This document shows positions 14,697-22,507 of a DNA stretch of 22,689 bases, piece by piece. The notes beneath the pieces were generated by a model, which was not told the origin of the DNA, made no database searches, and was given only the letters and a program-made list of their open reading frames with translations. The translations under genes and the position numbers were made by a program. Each line of letters starts with the position of its first letter. The stretch's first letter is position 1. The stretch covers positions 1 through 22,689 of the forward strand of contig JBMFWR010000011.1 in NCBI GenBank assembly GCA_049965095.1, in the 5' to 3' direction. This DNA is from JAKAWW01 sp049965095 (GTDB lineage Archaea; Micrarchaeota; Micrarchaeia; Micrarchaeales; Micrarchaeaceae).

Positions 14697-15223
14697 CTAC
14701 CTTCCTCTTCCGCGTAATACACGCCGTCCTGGAATACGCGCGTATCCTTGTCCTTGGCGCGGCATGCCCTCCTTATGTTTGCTGCTGTTTGTGTTACTTC
14801 GTCAAGACTTGTGCCCTTTATAGTAAGTGCCTGACCCTTTGCATCGACCTTCGCAGAACCTACTATATATGCAATCCTTGGAACGCGCTCGCCAAACAGG
14901 TTGTTTATATGCACTTCGTTGCCTTTAACCTCGAGGCTTACCGGGAAATGGGCAAATATGGCTTTCATGTTTATTTCGTACAGATTGTTAACTCCCTTTA
15001 TGTCATTCTGAAGCTCTTTCGCAAAAGAGTTTTCAGCTGTTGAAGCTTTCTTCTGCAGCTTCTTCTCCTTTATCGAATCTATCGTTATCTTGCCTCCTGA
15101 AATGCCGACGCTAAGCAGATTGCTGTTGAACTTTCTTGTGTTTTTCCCAAGGCTTCCACTTATAATTACCTTGTCGCCGTTCACTTCAGCCTTGACGCCT
15201 TCTGGTATTTGTATTTCTATCAT
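14693..15223 (-). CDS. rpl6: Ribosomal protein uL6
   Basis: 176 aa from ATG 15223. Two-fold-repeated L6 domains near the factor-binding site: first half IEIQIPEGVKAEVNGDKVII, second half FAHFPVSLEVKGNEVHINNL, followed by DEVTQTAANIRRACRAKDKD and a C-terminal VFQDGVYYAEE. A TTG at 15238 overlaps the rps8 stop as TTGA and is also possible, but the MIEIQIPEG start is the family norm and has TGATTTT just upstream. Confidence 0.95.
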   Translation of the reverse strand: MIEIQIPEGVKAEVNGDKVIISGSLGKNTRKFNSNLLSVGISGGKITIDSIKEKKLQKKASTAENSFAKELQNDIKGVNNLYEINMKAIFAHFPVSLEVKGNEVHINNLFGERVPRIAYIVGSAKVDAKGQALTIKGTSLDEVTQTAANIRRACRAKDKDTRVFQDGVYYAEEEGR

Positions 15224-15234
15224 AAAATCATTCT

Positions 15235-15627
15235 TCAATAAACATATGCAAGCAGACGGCCGCCCGTTTTGCTTTCGTATGCCTCTTTGTTCGTAAGTAT
15301 CCCCTTGGGCGTTGATATTATAAGCATGCCGAAATCCTTGCTTGGTATAAACATCATCTCGTATTTCTGTATTTCCTCATATGACACAGCATATCTGGGC
15401 TTTATCACGCCTATGTCATTGACCTTGTTTGCCAGCTGCACTTTAAGCATCTTGAACTTGCCATCTTCGTATTCCGAAAAGTCCTTTATGTAGGAGGCTT
15501 TTTTCAATACCTCCAACACTGCTTTGGTAAGCTTCGTGCTGTAGAGCACGCACTCACGCCTGCCTATCCTCTCATTCGTCTTTATCTTGTTTATCGCGTC
15601 AGCAAACCTGTCCATCTTATCAACCAT
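15235..15627 (-). CDS. rps8: Ribosomal protein uS8
   Basis: 130 aa from ATG 15627 (MVDKMDRFADAINKIKTNER). Small-subunit protein binding the central domain of 16S rRNA and often an operon autoregulator. It has VLEVLKKASYIKDF, the internal archaeal segment VIKPRYAVSYEEIQKYE, and FGMLIISTPKGILTNKEA followed by a C-terminal TGGRLLAYVY. The TTG at 15642 would overlap rps14 by 23 nt; the ATG overlaps by 8 nt and is preferred. Confidence 0.95.
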   Translation of the reverse strand: MVDKMDRFADAINKIKTNERIGRRECVLYSTKLTKAVLEVLKKASYIKDFSEYEDGKFKMLKVQLANKVNDIGVIKPRYAVSYEEIQKYEMMFIPSKDFGMLIISTPKGILTNKEAYESKTGGRLLAYVY

Positions 15628-15778
15628 ATTTTTTGAAGCCAAGGCTTTTGGCGGTCTCCCTGAAGCAGCGCCTGCATATGTACAAGCCGTGTGACCTTAT
15701 AAGGCCCCTGCTCGTGCCACATATGCTGCACTTCCTGATGCCCTTGCCTCTAAATTTTTCTTCGTACTTGACTTTCAT
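15620..15778 (-). CDS. rps14: Ribosomal protein uS14 (zinc-binding, 52 aa)
   Basis: A gene of only 52 aa, easily missed by ORF length filters. It reads MKVKYEEKFRGKGIRK, then C17-S-I-C20, then SRGLIRSHGLYI, then C35-R-R-C38, ending ETAKSLGFKKYG, which matches archaeal S14 with its CX2C...CX2C zinc site and invariant LGFKKY end. The ATG (15776-15778) overlaps the rpl5 TGA by one base (TGATG), and its stop overlaps the rps8 start. The position between uL5 and uS8 is the universal order. Confidence 0.97.
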   Translation of the reverse strand: MKVKYEEKFRGKGIRKCSICGTSRGLIRSHGLYICRRCFRETAKSLGFKKYG

Positions 15779-16284
15779 CAAATGACCTCAACATTGAAAT
15801 TTTTCTTTATGTAAGCCTTAATGTCTTCCTTGTTTATCATGCTGTGGTGCTCAGGTATCTTTGCCCTTTTTCTCTTCCTGAGAGCAACTCTCATGCCAGG
15901 CCTGTTGAATGCAACATTGACGTTCATGCCAAGCATGCCTATCTTCGGATCGTATTTTATGCCGCTTATGTCAATGTATTCCTTTATGCCGAAGTTTATG
16001 CTGTTTCTCGATATGTTGGTTTCTTTGAGCTTGTTGTCCACCGCATCGAAAAGCTTTGGCAGTATTGAAGTTGCTTTCTTGCCGCGAAGCGTTACAAAAG
16101 CCCCTATTTCCTGGCCCTTTGATATTTTGAAAGCTGGATTTCTTTTCCTTGAGATCGCATCAGCCGGCTCTGCGCCGGTTATTGCCTTGAGAATCTTCAC
16201 CGCGTTACCATGCATGTTGCTGTCGCTGCCTGTGCCTATATTGACAACAACTTTGCTTACTCTTATATCGCGCATTCCTGCCAT
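15778..16284 (-). CDS. rpl5: Ribosomal protein uL5
   Basis: 168 aa from ATG 16284 (MAGMRDIRVSKVVVNIGTGS). Binds 5S rRNA and contacts P-site tRNA. It has DAISRKRNPAFKISKGQEIG, FVTLRGKKATSILPKLFDAV, then IKEYIDISGIKYDPKIGMLG and NVAFNRPGMRVALRKRKRAK. ATG 16293 overlaps the rps4e stop (ATGA) and is an alternative; I prefer 16284 because the same TGATATTTATGG context precedes the eS4 start, placing a Shine-Dalgarno-like TGAT at proper distance. Confidence 0.95.
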   Translation of the reverse strand: MAGMRDIRVSKVVVNIGTGSDSNMHGNAVKILKAITGAEPADAISRKRNPAFKISKGQEIGAFVTLRGKKATSILPKLFDAVDNKLKETNISRNSINFGIKEYIDISGIKYDPKIGMLGMNVNVAFNRPGMRVALRKRKRAKIPEHHSMINKEDIKAYIKKNFNVEVI

Positions 16285-16289
16285 AAATA

Positions 16290-16970
16290 TCATTCCACTA
16301 TCATTATATTTTTGAGCAAAGTCTCGAACACAGTCCCGTCAGATCCTTGAACCTGCGCAGAGGCCTGCTTTATCGAGGTTCCTGCCTGCAGGCTTTTTAT
16401 CACGCCTTGCGAACCGACATGTATGCCATCTATTATTATGCACTTCGCGCCCTCCTTTGCCTTTATCACGTTTGCTACCTTCTTTTCGTTGTTGATCTTT
16501 ATAGAATCGTTTACATCTGCGTTCTTTGGCGCATCGATTACCGTGCCATCGTCAAGCCTTATCATAATCTTGTTCATTTTTGCTTTGTACTTGCCCACTA
16601 TCTTTCTTATCTTTTCCTTTGGTTCCTCCTTGAGCTCCGAATACGAGAACTTCGCCCTGTCGTTTATACCTATTGCAAAATGCCTTTTCGATTTTTCTAT
16701 GCTTATTACGTCGTTTATACCTACAGGATATTTTATGTCCCTTATGACAGAGCCGTTTACTTTTACTCCACCTTCCTTTATGAGTGTCCTCAAAGGCCCG
16801 TTGCCTTCTTCGAGCATCTTCCTTAAAGCTACTATAAGCGAGACACTCCTTGCAAGGTTAAACCTTCCCGGATTTTGCTTCGCCACATACTTGAATCCCT
16901 TGCGTTCGGTGGGAAAATATGATGGCGCGTTCAACGCCTTTATGTGCCTGCTATTGCCTTTTATTCCCAT
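16290..16970 (-). CDS. rps4e: Ribosomal protein eS4
   Basis: 226 aa from ATG 16970 (MGIKGNSRHIKALNAPSYFP). Archaeal/eukaryotic small-subunit protein. The N-terminal RS4NT segment is followed by an S4 RNA-binding domain (ARSVSLIVALRKMLEEGNGP to DVISI), the central eS4 domain, and a KOW-like loop GAKCIIIDGIHVGSQGVIKS. GTG 16979 overlaps the rpl24 stop as GTGA; ATG 16970 with GTGAT four bases upstream is the better start. Confidence 0.95.
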   Translation of the reverse strand: MGIKGNSRHIKALNAPSYFPTERKGFKYVAKQNPGRFNLARSVSLIVALRKMLEEGNGPLRTLIKEGGVKVNGSVIRDIKYPVGINDVISIEKSKRHFAIGINDRAKFSYSELKEEPKEKIRKIVGKYKAKMNKIMIRLDDGTVIDAPKNADVNDSIKINNEKKVANVIKAKEGAKCIIIDGIHVGSQGVIKSLQAGTSIKQASAQVQGSDGTVFETLLKNIMIVE

Positions 16971-16975
16971 AAATA

Positions 16976-17347
16976 TCACTCAGACTGGAAACTTTTTATC
17001 TTTGCGCTGCGTATCTTATCTGACATGTTTAGATCGGTTATGTAAACATTGCTCACGTGCACTGGCACGCTGTACTCTTTGCCCCTTGCATTCTTCTTCT
17101 TGAGTGTATCTATATATACGAAACCTTTTCTCAGGTTCACCGCGGTGACCTTTCCGCTTTTGCCTTTATTACCGCCACTCACCACTTTTACAGTGTCGCC
17201 TTTCGACACTTGCAGGGTGCGCTTCTTGAGCTTGAGCTTTTGCCTCAGGCTCTTGTCAACATGAGCATGAAGGAAATGCTGCATAGAATGCAATGGCGCA
17301 TTGAACCTGTAAAACCTCTGCTTCCTTGGCTTGCTGCTTTTTATCAT
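16976..17347 (-). CDS. rpl24: Ribosomal protein uL24
   Basis: 123 aa, archaeal type. The basic N-terminus (MIKSSKPRKQRFYRFNAPLH) is followed by a KOW motif VSKGDTVKVVSGGNKGKSG, VNLRKGFVYIDTLKKKNARG and VPVHVSNVYITDLN. It is an early-binding assembly initiator on 23S rRNA. ATG 17347 overlaps the rpl14 TAA by one base (TAATG). Confidence 0.96.
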   Translation of the reverse strand: MIKSSKPRKQRFYRFNAPLHSMQHFLHAHVDKSLRQKLKLKKRTLQVSKGDTVKVVSGGNKGKSGKVTAVNLRKGFVYIDTLKKKNARGKEYSVPVHVSNVYITDLNMSDKIRSAKIKSFQSE

Positions 17348-17748
17348 TATACCACTCTTGATGCTATTCCTGCGAGCTTTATGTATCTCTGCACGACCTC
17401 CCTCGCCATAGCGCCTTTTACCTCTGTGCCTACGGGCAGGTCTGTTTCCGTTATAAGTATTCCTGCATTATCTTCAAATTTGACGCGCATGCCGTTAGGG
17501 CGCCTTATCGGCTGCTTCTGCCTTATTATCACAACGCGCACCTTCTTTTTTATGTATTGTGGGGTTCCGGATTTGACGCTTGCCATTACAATGTCGCCTA
17601 TTCCGGATTTTGAGTATCTGCCCTTCCTGTTGCCTCCTTTTCCCAACCTGTTTATTATCATTAGGGTTTTGGCACCAGTATTGTCCGCGCATGTAAGCAC
17701 AGTGCCAGGGACAAGAGTCCTCGATATGCTGGTTCCTATATCCTTCAT
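17347..17748 (-). CDS. rpl14: Ribosomal protein uL14
   Basis: 133 aa. Five-stranded barrel on the subunit interface: GTVLTCADNTGAKTLMIINR, GIGDIVMASVKSGTPQYIKK, then VRVVIIRQKQPIRRPNGMRV and FEDNAGILITETDLPVGTEV, ending REVVQRYIKLAGIASRVV. Highly conserved family. Its ATG overlaps the rps17 stop (ATGA). Confidence 0.97.
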   Translation of the reverse strand: MKDIGTSISRTLVPGTVLTCADNTGAKTLMIINRLGKGGNRKGRYSKSGIGDIVMASVKSGTPQYIKKKVRVVIIRQKQPIRRPNGMRVKFEDNAGILITETDLPVGTEVKGAMAREVVQRYIKLAGIASRVV

Positions 17749-18041
17749 TCACTCTCCCTCTTTATTACCTGCGTCACTACGAACGCCTTGGTCTTGCTGA
17801 GCCTTCGGCAAGGCTCTATTATAACTCGATCGCCAACCTTTGCGTGTATACAATCCGGATTATATGCGTGTATGCGGGAGTTGTTTCTCAATGATCTGGA
17901 ATACTTGTTAAGGAAAGTGGTATAGGTATGCTCTACTATTGCAGTCTTTCTTGCCTTGTCGCTCACTACCGTGCCCTCTATCCTGTTACCATGGGTCTTA
18001 AGCTTTCCGTGTATCGGACATTTAGGATCTTTGCATTCCAC
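17745..18041 (-). CDS. rps17: Ribosomal protein uS17
   Basis: 98 aa, archaeal type with N-terminal CKDPKCPIHGKLKTHG and an OB fold (RIEGTVVSDKARKTAIVEHT, NPDCIHAKVGDRVIIEPCR, then LSKTKAFVVTQVI). Start is GTG 18041, with GATGAT just upstream as ribosome binding site; the nearest ATG upstream (18047) is in another frame. The gap to rnp1 is 8 nt. Confidence 0.96.
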   Translation of the reverse strand: MECKDPKCPIHGKLKTHGNRIEGTVVSDKARKTAIVEHTYTTFLNKYSRSLRNNSRIHAYNPDCIHAKVGDRVIIEPCRRLSKTKAFVVTQVIKRESE

Positions 18042-18049
18042 GCAATCAT

Positions 18050-18355
18050 CTAAATATTTCTTTTTTTATAATACTTTAGCGCTTTTTCGGTGCGCTCATA
18101 ACTCCTAAAGTTTATCTCTTTTCCATCGACGACAAAGCGTTTCCTTATGCCTTCGACCTTGAAGGCAAACTTGCACGCCTTTTTTATTATCTTCTTTTTG
18201 TTGCCGTCGCGAGTCCGTATCACAAGAAGGTTCTTCGTTTCATCTACAACAGTACCTTCAACACCTTCTACGAACCTGTCGGAGCTTTTGAGCACTTTTA
18301 CGTCGAGCCCTATGAGCTCATGCAGCACTATTGTTTTATTATTATAGCCCCACAT
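18050..18355 (-). CDS. rnp1: RNase P protein component 1 (Rpp29/Pop4)
   Basis: 101 aa. Protein subunit of archaeal RNase P, pairing with Rpp21 and helping the RNA cut tRNA 5' leaders. Sm-like fold: VLHELIGLDVKVLKSSDRFV, GVEGTVVDETKNLLVIRTRD, then KKIIKKACKFAFKV. The gene normally lies between uL29 and uS17 in archaea; here it leads the transcript and uL29 is missing upstream. GTGTATAAAAAG lies about 20 nt before ATG 18355, so the leader would be very short or absent. Confidence 0.92.
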   Translation of the reverse strand: MWGYNNKTIVLHELIGLDVKVLKSSDRFVEGVEGTVVDETKNLLVIRTRDGNKKKIIKKACKFAFKVEGIRKRFVVDGKEINFRSYERTEKALKYYKKRNI

Positions 18356-18370
18356 AAATTTAAACCTTTC

Positions 18371-18380
18371 TTTTTATACA
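18371..18380 (-). promoter_or_regulatory. Probable TATA box of the rnp1-ribosomal operon
   Basis: TGTATAAAAA on the minus strand in the 65-base gap between the DUF373 gene stop and rnp1 is the only strong TATA candidate there. It is slightly closer to ATG 18355 than the classical 25-27 nt, so initiation may fall on or just inside the annotated start. Confidence 0.45.
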
Positions 18381-18420
18381 CGCCTAATTCCTTGGCAGCA
18401 ATTGCAGGAGCAGCAACGCC

Positions 18421-19641
18421 TCAGCTTATTACTACCTTCTCCGAAACATCTGTTATCCTGTCTATGTCGTATTTTATAACGCTACCATAATCAGTTTTGA
18501 CAAATATCACTCCAAGCTTTGTATCTATGCCGGTTATCCTGCCTATATAAGCACCTATCTCGTTTACGACGTGCTTTTCCTTCAGCTTGGTGCGCTCCAC
18601 GGCCCTCTTTCTAAGGAACGAACTAAAAACTGAAACACCATACCCTACTATGAAAGCAAAGGTGCTGTAAAGCAGGTACTGCCAGAAGTATATCTGACCT
18701 ATTACCCATGCGGAAAGTATCACAAGGAGCCCTATTACCACTATTGAATAACCAACGTACATCCCTTGCGAAATCGCCCTGTAGCGCATGTGTCTGTTCC
18801 TCAGGTCTATTACCCTGCCAACCAGGTATAGCAAAAGGCTTATAGGGAAAAGGAGGAAAAATCCTTCGAATGCATATGAAGCAAGTATTATGCCATTAGA
18901 GGTTGTCTTCAAAGCGGTTGAATAGCTTATGTTGGCTATAATAAGGCACACTATGAAGAACAGTATGGCGCCCATGTAAAATACAAAGCTCAGCCTTTCT
19001 ATACTGAAGCCCAGGCCTTTGAAAGATTCCAGCAGGGCGCTCTCAAGCCCGAATCCTTTGAGTATGAGATACAATCCAATAAGGGCTATTGGAAGCTGCC
19101 AGCCAAGATTGAAGTAGTAGCTTATCGCAAAAAGCAGAAGAAGAACTGCAGGTATGCCAAAAACTATCCTTGCATAATGCGGTTCCTTCAGCTTTTCCAA
19201 CAGAGTAAAATATGTGTTCTCGAATTGCTCTGCCTGCTTCATCCTCAAAACATCTACGCTATCTACTTTGATTCTTGTCTTTAGGATGGGCAATACCCTC
19301 ATGTCGCTCTGCCCATCTGTAACTAATACGCATGAGTCACTCTTGAAAGTGTCTATGACTTTTTCTATCTGACGGGCAAGTTCCTTGTCTGCAACATAGC
19401 CCTCTTTTTCGGCACCAGTAACTGTTGCAACGTTTACTGAATAGCCTTTAGAACGCAACTCGTCATATTTGCGGACTGCTTCAAACATTGTGTTGCCATC
19501 AGTATCCTGTGGGTCTGCAAGGACAAGCTTTGCTGCGGCTTTGAGGTTGTCTGCCCTGCCCATTACAGGGCCGGTTATCTTTGTCTTCCTGTATAGATCA
19601 TTGTCAATATCCACAGCAAGCACGAGGATCCTTTCAGCCAT
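18421..19641 (-). CDS. DUF373 family membrane protein
   Basis: 406 aa, matching the archaeal DUF373 layout. A soluble N-terminal domain (1 to about 155) holds the acidic signatures VLAVDIDND (7-15), LADPQDTDGN (41-50) and VLVTDGQSD (105-113), followed by about six TM helices (158-355, for example VFGIPAVLLLLFAISYYF and FYMGAILFFIVCLIIANISY), then a C-terminal soluble tail (EIGAYIGRITGIDTKLGVIF). The acidic loops resemble nucleotide or metal sites, but function is unknown. ATG 19641 follows GGTGG, with TTTATAAATG upstream. It lies 65 bases upstream of the ribosomal operon on the same strand, so read-through is possible. Confidence 0.85.
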   Translation of the reverse strand: MAERILVLAVDIDNDLYRKTKITGPVMGRADNLKAAAKLVLADPQDTDGNTMFEAVRKYDELRSKGYSVNVATVTGAEKEGYVADKELARQIEKVIDTFKSDSCVLVTDGQSDMRVLPILKTRIKVDSVDVLRMKQAEQFENTYFTLLEKLKEPHYARIVFGIPAVLLLLFAISYYFNLGWQLPIALIGLYLILKGFGLESALLESFKGLGFSIERLSFVFYMGAILFFIVCLIIANISYSTALKTTSNGIILASYAFEGFFLLFPISLLLYLVGRVIDLRNRHMRYRAISQGMYVGYSIVVIGLLVILSAWVIGQIYFWQYLLYSTFAFIVGYGVSVFSSFLRKRAVERTKLKEKHVVNEIGAYIGRITGIDTKLGVIFVKTDYGSVIKYDIDRITDVSEKVVIS

Positions 19642-19963
19642 TAGCCACCACTACATTTATAAATAAGAAGTAACTGCATAAAAACCTTATGCTTTATCAT
19701 GCCATGCTGAGAAAGCTAAAGTTTGTTGATAACTCCAGATTTTGTTGCAAAGCTTGGCATTGGCTATTCAGTGATTATGGCTTTGCGGATAGACACAATA
19801 CTTACATTAAGAAGTTGCTGCCAATGGAAATTGAATGCATATTCTATGCACAATATAATTGGAAAATATAATTGGACAATAAGTATTGTATACAGGTTAA
19901 TTTATTGATTGGCATGCTCATGATTGATGTAATGGCTAGTATCTGATGCATCTTAGCGCTGCG
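19642..19963. other. 322-base noncoding region rich in small dyads
   Basis: No convincing gene. It carries the DUF373 promoter (TTATTTATAAATG near its low-coordinate end, minus strand). It also has TGCATA-ttc-TATGCA (19836-19850), a tandem AATATAATTGGA repeat (19852-19863 and 19865-19876), ACAATA-ag-TATTGT (about 19877-19890), and a dyad CTTAGCGC-T-GCGCTAAG (19952-19968) that covers the stop codon of the adjacent transporter. Plus-strand frames near 19689-19908 are open but lack ribosome sites and protein-like composition throughout. Confidence 0.5.
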
Positions 19964-20863
19964 CTAAGCAAGCGACAACGCTATATAGCCGATGGTAGCA
20001 ACTACAAAACCAGCCTTCTGCATTGCTGTGACCTTTTCCTTGTATACAAAAATTCCGATAAGCCAAACGATTATAGGCTCCATCGACAATATGGCTGCCG
20101 CAATCGCAACCCTGTTGCTGAACGACGCAAAAGTGAACAGGACATTGCCTGTGCCGTCAGCAATACCTGCTAAAACAACAATTGCAAGAATCATGATTGG
20201 CGTTAATTTTGCGTAATAATTACGGTTCTTTCTTGTTGCAGCGCCTTCAGCCTTGCCATTGATAGTGAGGAATACTGCCGCAAAGGCCATGGCCATTACT
20301 CTTATAAGCAGCATTGGTATGACATACTCCCTGAAGTACATTATCGTTTCAACTACTACTATCCAGTATATTGTCCACATTACGTTGCCAACTAGCGAAG
20401 GCACCATGCTTTTGTCCAATTTTATTCCTTTTGTGGTTGTAACAAAGTATATACCTAAAAATATGAGCAATATGCTTGCTATTTGGATACTGTTAAGGCT
20501 TTCACCAAGTGCAGCTATGCCAAAAAGTATCAGCAACGGAGGTTGCAGCTCAACAAGCAAAAACGAATTAGCTATGCCTGCTGATTCCACTGACCTGTAG
20601 ACAAGAGCGAAACCGGCAAAAAGCGCAAAGCCGCCAATTACCGAAAGCAACATCAGAAGAGGCAATTGGCTGTAGTTTATTGCTGGCATTCCTATCAGCA
20701 GCAAGGCAACAAACATTGGTATTGTGCCAGTGGCCGCGATTATTGCAATTGACTTTGAAGCTCCAAGACGCCTGATAAAAATCTTCGAAAAAGAGTCTAT
20801 GAAGGTCCATGAAAGCACTGCAAGAAACGAAACCACTATGATTATATCGTACACGCCAACCAC
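19964..20863 (-). CDS. DMT/EamA-type transporter
   Basis: 299 aa with about ten hydrophobic helices in two EamA-like halves (for example YDIIIVVSFLAVLSWTFIDS, LMLLSVIGGFALFAGFALVY, PIMILAIVVLAGIADGTGNV and FVVATIGYIALSLA). The conserved helix-end ALGESLNSIQIASILLIFLG is typical of the family. Normal family length, with no C-terminal extension, unlike the transporter at 3755-5011. Start is GTG 20863, with AAATATAAG about 30 nt upstream. Substrate unknown; exporters of amino acids and metabolites are common in the family. Confidence 0.85.
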   Translation of the reverse strand: MVGVYDIIIVVSFLAVLSWTFIDSFSKIFIRRLGASKSIAIIAATGTIPMFVALLLIGMPAINYSQLPLLMLLSVIGGFALFAGFALVYRSVESAGIANSFLLVELQPPLLILFGIAALGESLNSIQIASILLIFLGIYFVTTTKGIKLDKSMVPSLVGNVMWTIYWIVVVETIMYFREYVIPMLLIRVMAMAFAAVFLTINGKAEGAATRKNRNYYAKLTPIMILAIVVLAGIADGTGNVLFTFASFSNRVAIAAAILSMEPIIVWLIGIFVYKEKVTAMQKAGFVVATIGYIALSLA

Positions 20864-21038
20864 TAAAGCTTTGATTAATTTTGAACATTACTGCTTATAT
20901 TTATTTGCGGTGCGCATTTGCAGCATTTACCCGCTTTATTATTTTCATTTATTATTGTAAATATTAGAAAGGGAAAAAATCTTATGCTTTGACACTATAC
21001 TATTTATTAGCAGTTGGCATGAGCGTTGACTGGAATCT
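20864..21038. other. Divergent intergenic region
   Basis: 175 bases between the GTG-started transporter (minus) and the small TM protein (plus). TATA-like AAATATAAG (minus, about 20893-20901) and CTATACTATTTATT (plus, about 20995-21008) are visible. No RNA gene seen. Confidence 0.35.
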
Positions 21039-21044
21039 TTGGAA

Positions 21045-21257
21045 ATGAACAACGATGTTTTATTTGCAGGCTTGGCTACATATGCGATTACTATTACGGC
21101 CATCTGGGCCTATCACCAACACTGCTTAGCAGTCAAAGAAATGCTGAGAACTGAAGAAAGGGAATCTAACCGCTATCTTTTATACAAAGAGGTGGAATTG
21201 CTGCGCCAGGAAAGAATAGGGGAGAAATTGCGCATGCAATCGTATAAATTACACTAG
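21045..21257 (+). CDS. Small single-TM protein, unrecognised
   Basis: 70 aa from ATG 21045 (in-frame TTG at 21039 also possible). One N-terminal hydrophobic helix (VLFAGLATYAITITAIWAY, about residues 5-23) is followed by a charged, probably helical segment (EERESNRYLLYKEVELLRQE, then RIGEKLRMQSYKL). No family recognised. It is separated from tyrS by 72 bases and may share its transcript. Confidence is limited by its size. Confidence 0.5.
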   Translation: MNNDVLFAGLATYAITITAIWAYHQHCLAVKEMLRTEERESNRYLLYKEVELLRQERIGEKLRMQSYKLH

Positions 21258-21329
21258 CTGGTAGCTAGCGCATTTCCTTTAAAACAAAAACCTTTTAGTG
21301 TTAATTTACAAACTTATAGCGGTGTTTAA

Positions 21330-22490
21330 TTGGACTTGACTACATTGTCTAATGGAGAAAAGGAGAAGTTTGAGCTTATAAAAAGACTCCCGACAGAGGA
21401 GATACTTACCGAAGAGCAGCTGCTAAAAGATATAATGGAAAAGAAGGAGCTTAGGCATTATATAGGATTGGAGATATCTGGCATGATACATCTTGGCACG
21501 GGGCTTGTGAGCATGGGCAAGCTTGCCGACCTGCAGAAGGCAGGAGTCAAAACAAGCATCTTTTTGGCAGACATGCATACGATGATAAACAACAAGCTTG
21601 GAGGGGACATTGAAAATATAAGGAGAACAGCCAAAAATTACTTCAGCGAAGCGCTAAAGCAATCGCTCAAGTGCGTTGGTGGTGATACCGAATCCACAAA
21701 GTTCATACTCGGATCGGAGCTTTACGAAAAGATGGGCGAGCACTACTTTGAGAACGTGCTTAAAGTCGCTACCTCAATGACATTATCAAGGGCCAGGAGA
21801 AGCATAACCATATTGGGAAGGAAGCAGGGCGATGACATAAGCCTTGCGCAACTCGTATACGTGCCAATGCAGGTTGCAGACATTTACAGCATGGATATAA
21901 ATATAGCACATGCTGGAATGGACCAGAGGAAAGCGCACGTAGTAGCAATAGAAAGTTCGGGATCGTTTGGCTACAAACCCGTTGCCTTGCATCATCATCT
22001 TCTTATGGGGATGCATATCACAGAAGAGCAGAGGCAAAATATAATAAAAGCAAAGAATTCCAACGAAAGAGCTGAGATGGACGACGCACTTATAGATATT
22101 AAGATGTCAAAGTCCAAGCCGAACAGCGCGATATTCATACATGACACTGAGGAAGAGATAAAAGCAAAGATAAACGGAGCATACTGCCCTGTTGGCTCCG
22201 TCGAAATAAACCCCATCGTTGATATAGTAAAATATATAATATGGCCAAACGTATTGAGGAAAGGCGAAGAGTTCAGCATAGAGAACATGAAGAGCGGCGC
22301 GGTATCCAAATACAACAGCATAAAAGAGTTTGAAGAAGCGTATTCTGGCTCGAAGATACATCCGGCAGACTTGAAAAATGCAGTTGCAAATTACTTGATA
22401 GAAATACTTGAACCCGCAAGAAGGTACTTCATAGAAGGAAACGGCAGAAGGTATCTTGAAGAGATGAAAGAAACTAAAATAACAAGATAG
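21330..22490 (+). CDS. tyrS: Tyrosyl-tRNA synthetase, archaeal type
   Basis: Class I synthetase charging tRNA-Tyr; 386 aa. HIGH-type motif is GMIHLGTG (HLGT 54-57), the tyrosine-site helix contains GMDQRKAHV (196-204), and the KMSKS loop is IKMSKSKPNSAIF (257-269), with KMSKS at 258-262. These are the archaeal/eukaryotic TyrRS signatures. Start is TTG 21330, preceded by GGTG five bases upstream; no ATG occurs near the N-terminus in frame. Length is slightly long because of a charged N-terminal helix. Confidence 0.96.
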   Translation: MDLTTLSNGEKEKFELIKRLPTEEILTEEQLLKDIMEKKELRHYIGLEISGMIHLGTGLVSMGKLADLQKAGVKTSIFLADMHTMINNKLGGDIENIRRTAKNYFSEALKQSLKCVGGDTESTKFILGSELYEKMGEHYFENVLKVATSMTLSRARRSITILGRKQGDDISLAQLVYVPMQVADIYSMDINIAHAGMDQRKAHVVAIESSGSFGYKPVALHHHLLMGMHITEEQRQNIIKAKNSNERAEMDDALIDIKMSKSKPNSAIFIHDTEEEIKAKINGAYCPVGSVEINPIVDIVKYIIWPNVLRKGEEFSIENMKSGAVSKYNSIKEFEEAYSGSKIHPADLKNAVANYLIEILEPARRYFIEGNGRRYLEEMKETKITR

Positions 22491-22507
22491 ATGCTATAAA
22501 AGCCATC

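Noticed and set aside
14127..14717. Long plus-strand open frame (196 codons) across eL19/eL32
   Set aside because: Cys/Tyr/Leu-rich shadow of two certain ribosomal genes on the minus strand.
16423..17103. Plus-strand open frame of 226 codons across eS4/uL24
   Set aside because: Hydrophobic shadow of lysine/isoleucine-rich ribosomal codons; the minus-strand genes are unambiguous.
19689..19908. Two overlapping plus-strand open frames in the noncoding gap
   Set aside because: Neither has a ribosome binding site or a consistent protein-like sequence; part of one looks coding-like, but repeats and dyads interrupt the region.
20568..20888. Minus-strand 106-codon frame starting at ATG 20888
   Set aside because: Out-of-frame shadow of the EamA transporter; its helices are seen only in the GTG 20863 frame.
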